Assembly: GCF_014287775.1 (NCBI RefSeq)
Contig: NZ_JACOOZ010000002.1
Coordinates: forward strand, 310,001-374,000
Origin: Eubacterium_G segne
GTDB taxonomy: Bacteria > Bacillota > Clostridia > Lachnospirales > Lachnospiraceae
DNA length: 64,000 nucleotides
Direction: 5' to 3'
The position numbers were made by a program, and so were the translations under genes. Positions 1 to 7,748 of this stretch are shown here, piece after piece; the stretch's first letter is position 1; every line of letters starts with the position of its first letter. The notes beneath the pieces are model-generated. The model worked only from the letters and a program-made list of their open reading frames with translations. It searched no databases and was not told the DNA's origin.

Positions 1-884
1 TGTACCATTCCCTCATAAAAGGCATTGACACAATCAATCATTTCTTCTTTGGTGTGATACACATTTCCCATAACTGTCCCTAAGTCTGCAAGGTCAGCGT
101 TCTTCGGGTCTAAGATGTAAAGGACAGCGTTGGTATGCAGTAAGGCTTCAATAAGCGTCAGCAGAAAATAAGTTTTACCGCCACCCGTTCCACCAGCAAT
201 CAGAGCGTGAGGGAGTGCGTCATATTCCCAGACAAGATTTTTCATCAGTTTCAGACAGCCGTTTTCTGCCCGTACTTCATCAATGGTAATGCGGTTCGCT
301 ATCATATCATAAAGCAGGGTATATTCAATATAGCCGTCATGCAGGGTCTTGTCGGTCAGCTCACAATATAAGCCACTTTCCAATTTATCCTCTAACCGTA
401 AAAGCTGGTCTTGATATTTTCCCAGCGTAATTTCACAGCGGATATGAAGCAGTCCCTTTTCCATTTGATAATAAATCTTTGGAAACCAGACGATTTTTTC
501 CCTTGATCTGCTTTGCAGGTCAGTAAAAAAACCGCTGTCTTGTACGGTATCGGCTTCATACCACTTATTTTCCAGTACCATTCTTGCCAGCTTTTGACGG
601 TGCAGGAGCTTCTTGAAACTATCGTAACAGAAGTGGTAATACAGAAAAACGACCAATGCACAAACACCAGTCGCTATCAGTATAGTTATGAAGTTGTAAG
701 GGGAAAGCGTCAAGCCGTTCTCTAACAAGCTGAAATGTTCCCAATCAGTACGCATGAGCTGTTTGATATTCAGTAGCAGGAGAACCGCCACGAATACAAA
801 CAGAAGCGTTCCTATGGAAAAGTGGTAGACAAGGTGCTTGTCGCTGGCTCTGATACGGTGTCCTTTGTTAAAAATCTTTTGCAT
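1..884 (-). CDS. FtsK/SpoIIIE-type conjugative coupling ATPase, Tn916 Orf21-like (3' end outside window)
   Basis: This is a DNA-translocase/coupling protein of the FtsK/SpoIIIE-HerA class, expected to sit in the membrane and feed the relaxase-bound strand of a conjugative element into the mating channel. The N-terminus reads MQKIFNKGHRIRAS, followed by two hydrophobic segments at about residues 20-45 and 55-80. A Walker A motif, GGTGGGKT, is seen about 225 residues in, followed by the LDPKNADL stretch typical of Tn916 Orf21. The ATG at 884 was chosen because AAAGGAGTG lies just upstream. Only about 295 residues are visible; the rest lies left of the window. Its place after DUF961 genes matches the orf23-orf22-orf21 order of Tn916-family elements. 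A strong hairpin with a T-tract lies 27 bases before the start, so read-through may be controlled. Confidence 0.9.
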   Translation of the reverse strand, partial: MQKIFNKGHRIRASDKHLVYHFSIGTLLFVFVAVLLLLNIKQLMRTDWEHFSLLENGLTLSPYNFITILIATGVCALVVFLYYHFCYDSFKKLLHRQKLARMVLENKWYEADTVQDSGFFTDLQSRSREKIVWFPKIYYQMEKGLLHIRCEITLGKYQDQLLRLEDKLESGLYCELTDKTLHDGYIEYTLLYDMIANRITIDEVRAENGCLKLMKNLVWEYDALPHALIAGGTGGGKTYFLLTLIEALLHTNAVLYILDPKNADLADLGTVMGNVYHTKEEMIDCVNAFYEGMV

Positions 885-910
885 AAATCAATCACTCCTT
901 TCTGGGTATG

Positions 911-941
911 AAAAAAGCAGTCAATCCTAAGACTAACTGCT
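911..941 (-). terminator. Hairpin with T-tract between the inserted membrane gene and orf21-like gene
   Basis: On the minus strand an 11-bp stem (AGCAGTTAGTC paired with GATTGACTGCT, allowing G-U pairs) closes a four-base loop and runs straight into six T residues. This is a classic intrinsic terminator shape. It ends 27 bases before the ATG of the Orf21-like gene, so it is either the terminator of the gene at 976-1461 or an attenuator inside the transfer operon. A similar hairpin precedes the surface-protein gene (5588-5608). Confidence 0.7.
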
Positions 942-975
942 AAAATAATATAACTGTTTATTTGGGCGAAACGTA

Positions 976-1461
976 TTAGAGTAAATTTTTCTCTTTTAAC
1001 ATTTCAAGAAATTCTTTATATCCAACACAGTCGCAAGAAACTGTACAAATTTTTTTGTTTCCTACAAATATTTTCAATCCTATTTGCTCTTTTTCTGTGC
1101 AACGGGAAATATCATTAAATGAAATTTCTCTTGTTCTTCCAACAGCAGGAGTAATACGCAAATTATTTCCGTCAATTACTACCTTATGTCTTTTTAATGC
1201 CCACGCACAAAATTCAATCAATAGAACAAAAATAGCAAAAACAACAGAGTGTCCCACCGTATTATCAAATCCCATGAACAATCCTAAAGCTATTGCAATT
1301 CCTACCATTATCAATGAACAAATATGACATACTGTTTGATAGGCGTGTGATACAAAAACAGTATTTGTGAATTTTTCTTTTTTAGTTGCTTTTTGTGTCT
1401 TATCTAATACGAGAGATATAATAGGGACAACGAATACAGCAAATATAATAGCTCTTATCAT
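976..1461 (-). CDS. Small membrane protein of unknown function inserted in the transfer operon
   Basis: Unrecognised protein of 161 residues. It begins with a hydrophobic helix (MIRAIIFAVFVVPIISLVL), has a charged Lys/Thr-rich loop, then two more hydrophobic segments at about residues 48-65 and 70-88. It ends with a roughly 70-residue soluble domain predicted to be rich in beta strands, reminiscent of a PH-like domain of membrane proteins; that comparison is only an impression. The ATG at 1461 is preferred over the GTG at 1470 because AAGGAG lies 8 bases before the ATG. In Tn916, orf22 is followed directly by orf21, so this gene looks like an addition to the backbone. A 13-bp inverted repeat (903-915 and 1485-1497) brackets it. 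Confidence 0.6.
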   Translation of the reverse strand: MIRAIIFAVFVVPIISLVLDKTQKATKKEKFTNTVFVSHAYQTVCHICSLIMVGIAIALGLFMGFDNTVGHSVVFAIFVLLIEFCAWALKRHKVVIDGNNLRITPAVGRTREISFNDISRCTEKEQIGLKIFVGNKKICTVSCDCVGYKEFLEMLKEKNLL

Positions 1462-1547
1462 AAACAGCACTCCTTATAATTAAATTTTTCATACCCATAT
1501 TATAACAGTTTTATATATCCGCTACAACGAAAATCTATTCAGCAAGC

Positions 1548-1931
1548 CTATTTTTTCGGCTGTCCCTGCGGTGTATGGTTCTGTGGACTGCCTACGTTTT
1601 GATTGCCTTTATTCTTCAATACAATATCCTCTGCCTTTACATACCAGTCCACATCTGCACCCGTATAGGTCTTTCTTGATACCGTATCGGCTACTGGATT
1701 GACAAGCTCCACAACTGCATTGTACGGAAATTCTCTTAACGGTACTTCTGGCGGTACAGACACGGGGATAATTCCACCATGCAAACTGCACTTCAAATCA
1801 TAGATACGCTTTTTAAGCTGGGTACTCGGTGTCCCGTCCTCATTCTGTAAGAACACATCACGCACCGCTGTAAATTTTAATTCTCCAAATGTTTTCTCTT
1901 TGTCAATAACAAACCCGTTTGATAATCTCAT
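1548..1931 (-). CDS. DUF961 family protein, Tn916 Orf22-like
   Basis: A 127-residue protein of the DUF961 (YdcP-like) family carried at the start of the transfer region of Tn916-type elements. It starts MRLSNGFVIDKEKTFGELKF and shares the layout of the neighbouring DUF961 protein: a TFGELKF/FGTLEF strand near the start, an LKKRIYDL segment, and the AVVELVNPVADT segment. The last 20 residues are a low-complexity Gln/Pro/Asn tail. The ATG follows AAAGGAGTGAAG. The exact function of DUF961 proteins in conjugation is not established. It lies 15 bases after the preceding gene, consistent with one transfer operon. Confidence 0.85.
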   Translation of the reverse strand: MRLSNGFVIDKEKTFGELKFTAVRDVFLQNEDGTPSTQLKKRIYDLKCSLHGGIIPVSVPPEVPLREFPYNAVVELVNPVADTVSRKTYTGADVDWYVKAEDIVLKNKGNQNVGSPQNHTPQGQPKK

Positions 1932-1946
1932 AAATTCTTCACTCCT

Positions 1947-2273
1947 TTACTTTTCTTCAACTGCTACAATATCATCAGCAACTAACACATAATCGGTATG
2001 TCCCATATCCCCGATTGCATAACCTCTGCCGTATAACTTCGGATTGACAAGTTTTACTTTCTGTTCATACTTGAACTTTTTTTCGCCAGCCTGCACGGGA
2101 ATTTCTACCACAACATTTTCGCCTTTCTGTACGTCAGAATAAAGGTTATAGCTTCGTCTTGCTAAGACCCTGCGGTTATTTTTATCTCTTTCAAAGACTG
2201 GCTCACTTTCGCCTGCAAATTCAAGAGTTCCAAAAGACTGTACCATATCTGGCACGACATATTTCATTTCCAT
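1947..2273 (-). CDS. DUF961 family protein, Tn916 Orf23-like
   Basis: A 108-residue DUF961 family protein, paralogous to the next gene downstream. Visible family features are SFGTLEFAGE near residue 14, RRVLARRSYNLYSDVQ, and KVKLVNPKLYGRGYAIG. It is soluble with no signal peptide. The ATG follows GAGG at suitable spacing. Tandem DUF961 genes ahead of the FtsK-like gene are a hallmark of Tn916-family integrative conjugative elements, which supports the identification of this end of the window as such an element. Confidence 0.85.
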   Translation of the reverse strand: MEMKYVVPDMVQSFGTLEFAGESEPVFERDKNNRRVLARRSYNLYSDVQKGENVVVEIPVQAGEKKFKYEQKVKLVNPKLYGRGYAIGDMGHTDYVLVADDIVAVEEK

Positions 2274-2294
2274 ATTGTTTTACCTCGTTTCTTT

Positions 2295-2495
2295 CTATTT
2301 TTGATAAATTGATTGTGATTTCTTATTCTGGCGGTTTGGGAAGTACCAGCAATCCCACAGATAGTAAAGGGTAAAATCAATGCTTACGCACCCTTGACTA
2401 TCCGTGTTCTTGCAGGTTGTTGGCAGACAAGCCAGAATAAGCGGAAGTCTGCCGTTTGACAACTTCGGCGGAGAGCGTGATTTTTCTTTTCTCAT
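2295..2495 (-). CDS. Short ORF of doubtful coding status in a structured intergenic region
   Basis: A 66-codon frame lies between the surface-protein gene and the DUF961 genes, with AAGGCGG 7 bases before the ATG. The product (MRKEKSRSPPKLSNG at the start, then a Cys/Trp/Tyr-rich stretch) does not look like a folded soluble protein and I do not recognise a family. The same DNA carries inverted repeats (2322-2332 with 2431-2441; 2422-2428 with 2447-2453), so it may be a leader RNA or cis-acting DNA rather than a gene. Confidence 0.3.
   Translation of the reverse strand: MRKEKSRSPPKLSNGRLPLILACLPTTCKNTDSQGCVSIDFTLYYLWDCWYFPNRQNKKSQSIYQK
2322..2453. repeat. Inverted repeats in the spacer before the DUF961 genes
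   Basis: CTTATTCTGGC at 2322-2332 is exactly inverted at 2431-2441, and GGCAGAC at 2422-2428 is exactly inverted at 2447-2453. Together they could form a long-range stem enclosing about 100 bases and a local hairpin. In an operon leader between two conjugation genes this suggests RNA structure or a DNA site for a transfer protein; which one cannot be told from sequence. Confidence 0.5.
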
Positions 2496-2507
2496 ACCGT
2501 TACCGCC

Positions 2508-5500
2508 TTATGATTTTTTCATTTTACGGCGTTTGTAGAAGAAGATACCTGCCAGTCCAGCACCAGAGGTCAAAAGAAGTGCAAGCAGTCCGTAAAGGTT
2601 TGTGTTATCGCCCGTTTTGGGACTGTCGCTCGGTCTGTTTGGCTTTTCTGGTGTCGGTGGTGTTTCGGGTTTCTCTGGTTCTTTTGGCTTTTCCTTAAAG
2701 GTAATCGTCTGTCCCTTATCCTCAATATCCTTATGCTCGGTAACTTTCTTCGGATCGTCTGGATTGCTTAAATCGTACAATTCTTCAAAAGTTACAAGCT
2801 GTTTGCCGTCAAGGGAAGTAGCGTCAAGGGTAAAGGCAACTTCCACTTTCATAGTTTCGCTGTCAGCAGTAAAAGTGTAATCACTTTCCACACGTTTCCC
2901 ATTGATAAGAAGCTCGGCATTTTCTTTTTTCAACATCTGCCAGCCCACAAGTTTGTACTGTGTACCGACTTCTAAGCCCTCTAAGGTTACGGTATCAATG
3001 ATTGTTACCTCTTTTCCAGCTTCAAGCTCTTTGTTGCCGTCCTTATCGGTAGCAGTCGTATGAATTTTGATGATACGCTCTGTGATAAGTACGGTCTGCC
3101 CGTCGTCCTCAATGTCTTTATGCTCCGCAACTTTCACGGGTTCGTCTGGATTGCTGAAATCATACAATTCTTCAAAGGTAACAAGGTTCTTGCCACCTAA
3201 AGCAGACGCATTGAATATATAGGAAATTTCCACTTTCATTTCTTCATCATCAGCGACAAAGGTATAATCGTTTTCTACACGTTTCCCGTCAATGATAAGC
3301 TCGGCGTTTTCTTCCTTTAACATCTGCCAACCTTTCAACTGATACTTTGTGCCTTTTGTAAGCCCGTTTAATTTGACAGTATCAACGATTGTTACCTCTT
3401 TTCCTGCAAGGATAGTTTTTTCGCCGTCCTTGCTGGTCGCTGTGGTATGGATAGAGATTTCTTTTTCGTATTCATCAGTCAACGTTCCTAAATCAATCAC
3501 AAGGTTATTTCTTGATACCACGATTTCAAAAGGTGGGATAAGTTCAAAGCCTTTGTTACTGTCGCAACGCATTTCTTCAATGATGTAGGTATCATAAGGT
3601 AATGCACCCTTGCTGTCGTCTGGTTCAGAAGTTCCAAACCACACACCGTCCTCGCTGGTCTTGCCTGCGTTGGTATTGTGCTTATGCGAAGCCCATTCAG
3701 AAGAAGTGGAAAACTGCCCGTTATCATCAGTTACAACTATATGATTTTCGCCCGTTGTCTTGCTTGTGATCCTAAAAGGAACATCAGCAAGACGCTTGTG
3801 TGTGCCTGCACCGATTTTTACACCCTCAATATCTCCACGCTTAATCTGATTATAGATAGAATGGGCTTCGTCGGTTAAGTCCACGATTTTTCCATTTTCT
3901 GTGATTGTAAAATCAATCGGTTTTGCACCGTCTGTCAAATATCCGTCTGGTGCTTCGCTCTCAACGATACGGAAGTTTCCATAAGGTAAAAGGTCAGCAG
4001 AAGTAGAAGCGATACCCTCAATATCGGTACGAATTGTCTTTACCACTTCATTTTTCTTATAGAGCTTGCCCTCAACCAATACTGCATTATCATTTAAGGA
4101 AATGATGTCAAAGGCAGTATCTTTTAAAGTTGCACTTCCTTGTGGTTTGGTATCGCCCGTTTCTAAATCTCGTTTCTGAATTTTCACACCGCCACGGATA
4201 ACCTTATCTGATACGGAAAACTGGTTACTTCCAGATAATACGGCAAGGTCGCCGTCCTCGGTAATCTGTGTAAGGTATAAGTCTTTTATCTGTTCGGACT
4301 TATCGCCAGCCTGCATATATGCACCGTCTAACAAGTATCCGTTTGGAGCTTTTGTTTCTTCAACGGTTAGCGTTCCAAGTGGAAGAACCGCTTTACCGTC
4401 CTGCATATAGAAGCTATCGCCAGATACTTTGTATGCGTCCGCAAATTTTGTGATGTAGTGGGTTGACCCGTCGCTGTCTGTTTCAGCGATTGTCTTTGTA
4501 ACCCATGTACGAGTAGCTTCGGCAGGGAGATTGTCTTTATTATAGAAGCCTGCATAATACTTCCATGTAAATTCCGCACCTGCTAGAGAAGCGTTCCCCT
4601 GCGGATTGTCTTTCTGTGTTTCCATATCAATCTTGAAAAGCTCAATCAACGTGTCCGTTACTTTTGGTGTATCAGATACTTTCAAAGTCGCTGTTTTTCC
4701 AGCTTCAACCTTTAAGGAATATATAGTTTTATCTACTTTATATCCTGCTGGTGCGGATAATTCCTTGATATAGACTGTGCCTGCTTTTACCTCTACAACA
4801 TCTGTATTTCCGTTTTCATCAGTCGTAAGAGTGGCAAGCTGTTTCGTGCAGTTCTTATCAGAAAAGACACCGTATGTTGCACCAGCGATAGAGTAATTCC
4901 CGTTACCGTCTGTAATGCTGGTATTACTGGTAGCCTTTTTAAGTTTCGCATTTCCGATATTTAACTTCGCCCAGAATTGCCCCAATTCCTGCCCCTCGCC
5001 AGAGTAGATATAACCGCCACATTCATAACGTCCTTTATTTTCTTTGACAAAGGCTCTTGCACCAGAGAAAACTTCGTCCTGCGTTGCCTTTGGAATTTCA
5101 TCATAAGAAGCTCTCACGTTGTCGCATTGCCAGCCAAGATGTACGCTCAATCTCTGCCAGACAACAAGCTGTCTTAAAAGGTAGGCGTGATTGTTGCTTA
5201 TTCCGCTGTGGCTGTCTGTGTACTGTTTCACATATTCGATAGATAAGGCAACGTCGCTTATCTGGTCGGCACTCATACGGGTGCTTGCGTCAATTCTGGT
5301 CTTGTAGCCATTCCTAAAATCTGTGTTAATGTCGATACAGTAAGCGTCCTCGCCCTCGACGGTCAAATGTCCCTCGTTAAAAGTAGAACCAATCGAACCG
5401 TCATTCATTACTTTTTCAACGATACCGACACGCTCTTTTGACTCCGTCCAGTATTGCTTGCTTTCTGCATGAACGGGTGTCGTCGGTAAAGTAGTAACGA

Positions 5501-5552
5501 CAGTTGCAAGAGCTAAGAAGCCAGTACACAATCGTTTTAACATCTTTTTCAT
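2508..5552 (-). CDS. Cell-wall-anchored surface adhesin with thioester, Cna-B and VaFE repeat domains
   Basis: A 1014-residue secreted protein. It has a Sec signal peptide (MKKMLKRLCTGFLALATVV, cleavage near VHAES). An N-terminal thioester-type domain has Cys in AYCID near residue 70 and Gln in VVWQ near residue 130. Several Cna-B/SpaA-like domains follow, with SLAGAEF, KAPNGYLLDG and EAPDGYLTDG motifs. Two tandem VaFE repeats (about residues 695-815 and 815-950) each hold TTAT.KDG, VTI.DTV and VTFEELYD. The C-terminus has a Pro/Glu-rich wall spacer, SPKTGD as the sortase signal, a hydrophobic helix and RRKMKKS. Such proteins likely stabilise contact between donor and recipient cells or bind host surfaces. 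The ATG at 5552 was chosen because AAAGGAG lies 10 bases before it; an upstream in-frame ATG lacks this. It heads the transfer gene cluster. Confidence 0.88.
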   Translation of the reverse strand: MKKMLKRLCTGFLALATVVTTLPTTPVHAESKQYWTESKERVGIVEKVMNDGSIGSTFNEGHLTVEGEDAYCIDINTDFRNGYKTRIDASTRMSADQISDVALSIEYVKQYTDSHSGISNNHAYLLRQLVVWQRLSVHLGWQCDNVRASYDEIPKATQDEVFSGARAFVKENKGRYECGGYIYSGEGQELGQFWAKLNIGNAKLKKATSNTSITDGNGNYSIAGATYGVFSDKNCTKQLATLTTDENGNTDVVEVKAGTVYIKELSAPAGYKVDKTIYSLKVEAGKTATLKVSDTPKVTDTLIELFKIDMETQKDNPQGNASLAGAEFTWKYYAGFYNKDNLPAEATRTWVTKTIAETDSDGSTHYITKFADAYKVSGDSFYMQDGKAVLPLGTLTVEETKAPNGYLLDGAYMQAGDKSEQIKDLYLTQITEDGDLAVLSGSNQFSVSDKVIRGGVKIQKRDLETGDTKPQGSATLKDTAFDIISLNDNAVLVEGKLYKKNEVVKTIRTDIEGIASTSADLLPYGNFRIVESEAPDGYLTDGAKPIDFTITENGKIVDLTDEAHSIYNQIKRGDIEGVKIGAGTHKRLADVPFRITSKTTGENHIVVTDDNGQFSTSSEWASHKHNTNAGKTSEDGVWFGTSEPDDSKGALPYDTYIIEEMRCDSNKGFELIPPFEIVVSRNNLVIDLGTLTDEYEKEISIHTTATSKDGEKTILAGKEVTIVDTVKLNGLTKGTKYQLKGWQMLKEENAELIIDGKRVENDYTFVADDEEMKVEISYIFNASALGGKNLVTFEELYDFSNPDEPVKVAEHKDIEDDGQTVLITERIIKIHTTATDKDGNKELEAGKEVTIIDTVTLEGLEVGTQYKLVGWQMLKKENAELLINGKRVESDYTFTADSETMKVEVAFTLDATSLDGKQLVTFEELYDLSNPDDPKKVTEHKDIEDKGQTITFKEKPKEPEKPETPPTPEKPNRPSDSPKTGDNTNLYGLLALLLTSGAGLAGIFFYKRRKMKKS

Positions 5553-5587
5553 AAATCTAATGCTCCTTTCATTTTGGGTAATAAAAT

Positions 5588-5642
5588 AGCCGTCCAATAA
5601 GAACGGCTGGAAATAGAAAAGGAACGTCATGTTAGGCGTTCC
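5588..5642 (-). promoter_or_regulatory. Double-hairpin leader upstream of the surface-protein gene
   Basis: Two successive perfect 6-bp hairpins lie on the minus strand. The first is GGAACG with CGTTCC (5621-5642), followed by TTTTCTATTT. The second is AGCCGT with ACGGCT (5588-5608), followed by ATTTTATTACCCA and then the ribosome-binding site. Both could terminate transcription before the gene, so they look like an attenuator. The block hairpin, T-rich tract, TACCCA, GAAAGGAG, GATTTATG is also found upstream of the orf21-like gene. Confidence 0.5.
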
Positions 5643-5927
5643 ATAGTCTATAAGTTATTCAATTTTTTCTTGTTTCAATACTGATGTGTTGTACCATATC
5701 TTTGCATATCTAGGAAAACTTGCGTATCAAGGCTCATTCGTTAGTAGTAAATAAGTAGTAAATTGATGTGTTTGTTTCCTTGAAAATGCTGATAGATACT
5801 GTGTTTTAGCGGATAATCAGATTTTTATTGTGTTTTTATTGTTAAAACTTTATCCAAACAAAAAAGACAACCTTCTGCCATTCCTTAATTCCTTTCTATG
5901 TTTTTTCTATTATTAATGCATGATTAT
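5643..5927. other. AT-rich spacer, probable border of the conjugative element
   Basis: No gene is visible. Base composition drops sharply to AT-rich compared with the surface-protein gene. There is a short tandem motif AGTAGTAAATAAGTAGTAAA near 5741-5760. This is a plausible place for the end of the conjugative element, but no target-site duplication or integrase gene is visible here to prove it. Confidence 0.3.
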
Positions 5928-6496
5928 TTAAACAAAAAATTCACTTCCTTTTGTAATAATATTTTTCTTTAAAACATGAATTATTGCGGATTTAATAATC
6001 CTCATTGTTACTGTCTCTCCTTCTTCAGACACATACCTTTTAAATCCTAGCTTTATTAATAATTCTATTGTTGCTATATTATCTGTAAGAGTAACAACAT
6101 ATATTTCTCCCTTTTTTATTATTTTATTGTCTATTGATAAGCCTTCTGTAAAAAACAAATTTATAATTTCTATGCACGCTTCTTTTGCATAGCCTCTTCT
6201 TCTTTCTGGTTTAGATATATAAAATTCTATTTCAAAATTAATTTCTTTGTGAAAACCCACATATCCTATAAAATCTTTTTTGTTCTTTCTATATATGGAA
6301 TAGATACATTCACAGTTACCTTTTCTTTCAAAATAATTTCTAAACTCTTCTAAATGCTTTTCTTTGAACTCAAGACCCGTAATTTTCGAAAATTTCCATC
6401 CTGTCTGAGCATTTTTATAAACGCTTCATCATCTCTGGAATTTTTTCCCGGAATAAGATATAAGCGACTCGTTTCTATAATTTTACCTGTATTCAT
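5928..6496 (-). pseudogene. GNAT N-acetyltransferase, frameshifted
   Basis: The intact family member would be a RimJ/RimL-like GNAT enzyme transferring acetyl groups from acetyl-CoA to an amine. The first 40 or so codons from the ATG at 6496 read MNTGKIIETSRLYLIPGK and then hit a stop. The rest continues in another frame from about 6385 as KITGLEFKEKHLEEF through DFIGYVGFHKEI. It ends with the acetyl-CoA-binding pattern YISKPERRRGYAKEA and the C-terminal LLIKLGFKRY. One small indel near 6380-6390 explains this. Its start codon overlaps the stop of the upstream 85-residue gene (ATGA), so the two were translationally coupled. The last residues after MRIIKSA may not be original. Confidence 0.75.
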
Positions 6497-6750
6497 AATT
6501 GTTTATCTAATAACTCCTGAAGTTCTTTCTTTGTCTCTGCCCTATTATGTATTGTAAATTCTCTACTATGTATATCTGTAATAGCCCGCGCCTGCTCCTT
6601 ATCAAACCCATACTTTTCTAGCTTTTCTATATAATCATTCAAATTTTCAGATGTATCAGCTAAATACATAACTTGATTATGATGTTCCTGCGCCCAGACG
6701 ACCGCTTCTAAAATTGATATTCTTCCATTATTGTTACTATTTGTTTTCAT
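6493..6750 (-). CDS. Short protein resembling a helical segment of DNA gyrase A
   Basis: An 85-residue soluble, charged, helical protein. Residues 42-82 (YIEKLEKYGFDKEQARAI and the following TDIHSREFTIHN) resemble the GyrA/ParC segment in which a helix ending YGF.KEQA.AI is followed by D......LT. It has no gyrase catalytic tyrosine and no beta-propeller, so it cannot be a topoisomerase subunit. Its function is unknown. It overlaps the broken acetyltransferase gene by 4 bases, an arrangement that suggests one transcript. The likeness may be only to a common helical motif. Confidence 0.5.
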   Translation of the reverse strand: MKTNSNNNGRISILEAVVWAQEHHNQVMYLADTSENLNDYIEKLEKYGFDKEQARAITDIHSREFTIHNRAETKKELQELLDKQL

Positions 6751-6804
6751 ATAATATCATAACCTCCAGCCATTTTATGATTAAACAATATATGCTATTT
6801 CTTT

Positions 6805-7707
6805 TTACTTTTCTTCTTCAAGCAAACTTTCAGGTTCATTCTTAATTCTGTTCAAAGTTTTCAGCTCTTCTTCTGTTAACGTTTTTTCAATTACAATAGG
6901 AAATTTTTGTTTTTGTACTTTCAAAAAAAGCGTATCCATTATCGAACATTTTCCACAATTATGGGGACCTAATAATTTAAAATGTCCTATTTGTGGTGGG
7001 TAATTCCAACCTGCATCAAATGCTTCCTGGGCTGTGCAAAAAACCTTTGTGCCACATACTTCGCAATAATGCCAAAACGGACGTGTATTCATGCTTTCAA
7101 TCAATGCTAATCGCTGTTCCCTTTTTTCTTTATCTTTTTTCAACTTTTGTGCTTCTTCTTCAAGGTCTTTATATGCATTCTTAACAATTTCATAATTGGG
7201 AGTATCCATACGCAACCTTATATCCCCATCTATAACCTGATATATTTTATTAAAACCTTCAACAGGATTCGGAAATTCTATTTCATTCTTTTGCGCTTTA
7301 ATCTCAGAGACATTTAATTTTCGTTTGTTTATGTATTTTTCCCAAACTGAGTCCGTTGGACACATTACATAAACTTCTATATTTATATTTTTTATCGCTT
7401 TTCGAATTGCATCAATGTATGCTATTCTACGTTTTGTTTTATATAAAGTATGCTCTACCACTACATTCTTTTTTTCTTTTAATGCTTCAATAATATCAAC
7501 TAGAATAGCCTCATTCGCATTCTTTAAACATTCTATTTCTTCCATAAAAGAAATGCATCCAAATTCTTCCATTTTTTTATAAGCTGCTTGCTGATAATCA
7601 TACACATTCAGGATTATTGTATTTTTATCTTCAGAAAAATGATTTTTAATAAATGTTGTCTTACCTGAAGCTGCAGCACCTATAACAAATTTAACTGTCC
7701 TACTCAT
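6805..7707 (-). CDS. P-loop kinase-like ATPase (zeta-toxin-type fold) with C-terminal zinc ribbon
   Basis: A 300-residue cytoplasmic protein. It opens with a Walker A motif, GAAASGKTTF, at about residues 10-19, as in zeta-toxin and polynucleotide-kinase-like AAA proteins. A Walker-B-like ILVDIIEAL and the VVVEHTLYKTKRR segment follow. A charged coiled-coil stretch occupies about residues 165-205. The C-terminus carries a metal-binding unit, HYCEVCGTKVFC and later HNCGKCS, typical of a zinc ribbon. The substrate is unknown; phosphorylation of a small molecule or nucleic-acid end is the family expectation. No antitoxin-like partner is obvious beside it. It sits alone in an AT-rich accessory region with 40-50 base gaps on both sides. 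Confidence 0.6.
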   Translation of the reverse strand: MSRTVKFVIGAAASGKTTFIKNHFSEDKNTIILNVYDYQQAAYKKMEEFGCISFMEEIECLKNANEAILVDIIEALKEKKNVVVEHTLYKTKRRIAYIDAIRKAIKNINIEVYVMCPTDSVWEKYINKRKLNVSEIKAQKNEIEFPNPVEGFNKIYQVIDGDIRLRMDTPNYEIVKNAYKDLEEEAQKLKKDKEKREQRLALIESMNTRPFWHYCEVCGTKVFCTAQEAFDAGWNYPPQIGHFKLLGPHNCGKCSIMDTLFLKVQKQKFPIVIEKTLTEEELKTLNRIKNEPESLLEEEK

Positions 7708-7748
7708 AAAATTCTCCTTTAATATATTTTTCCCGTTTAGTTTCCTGA

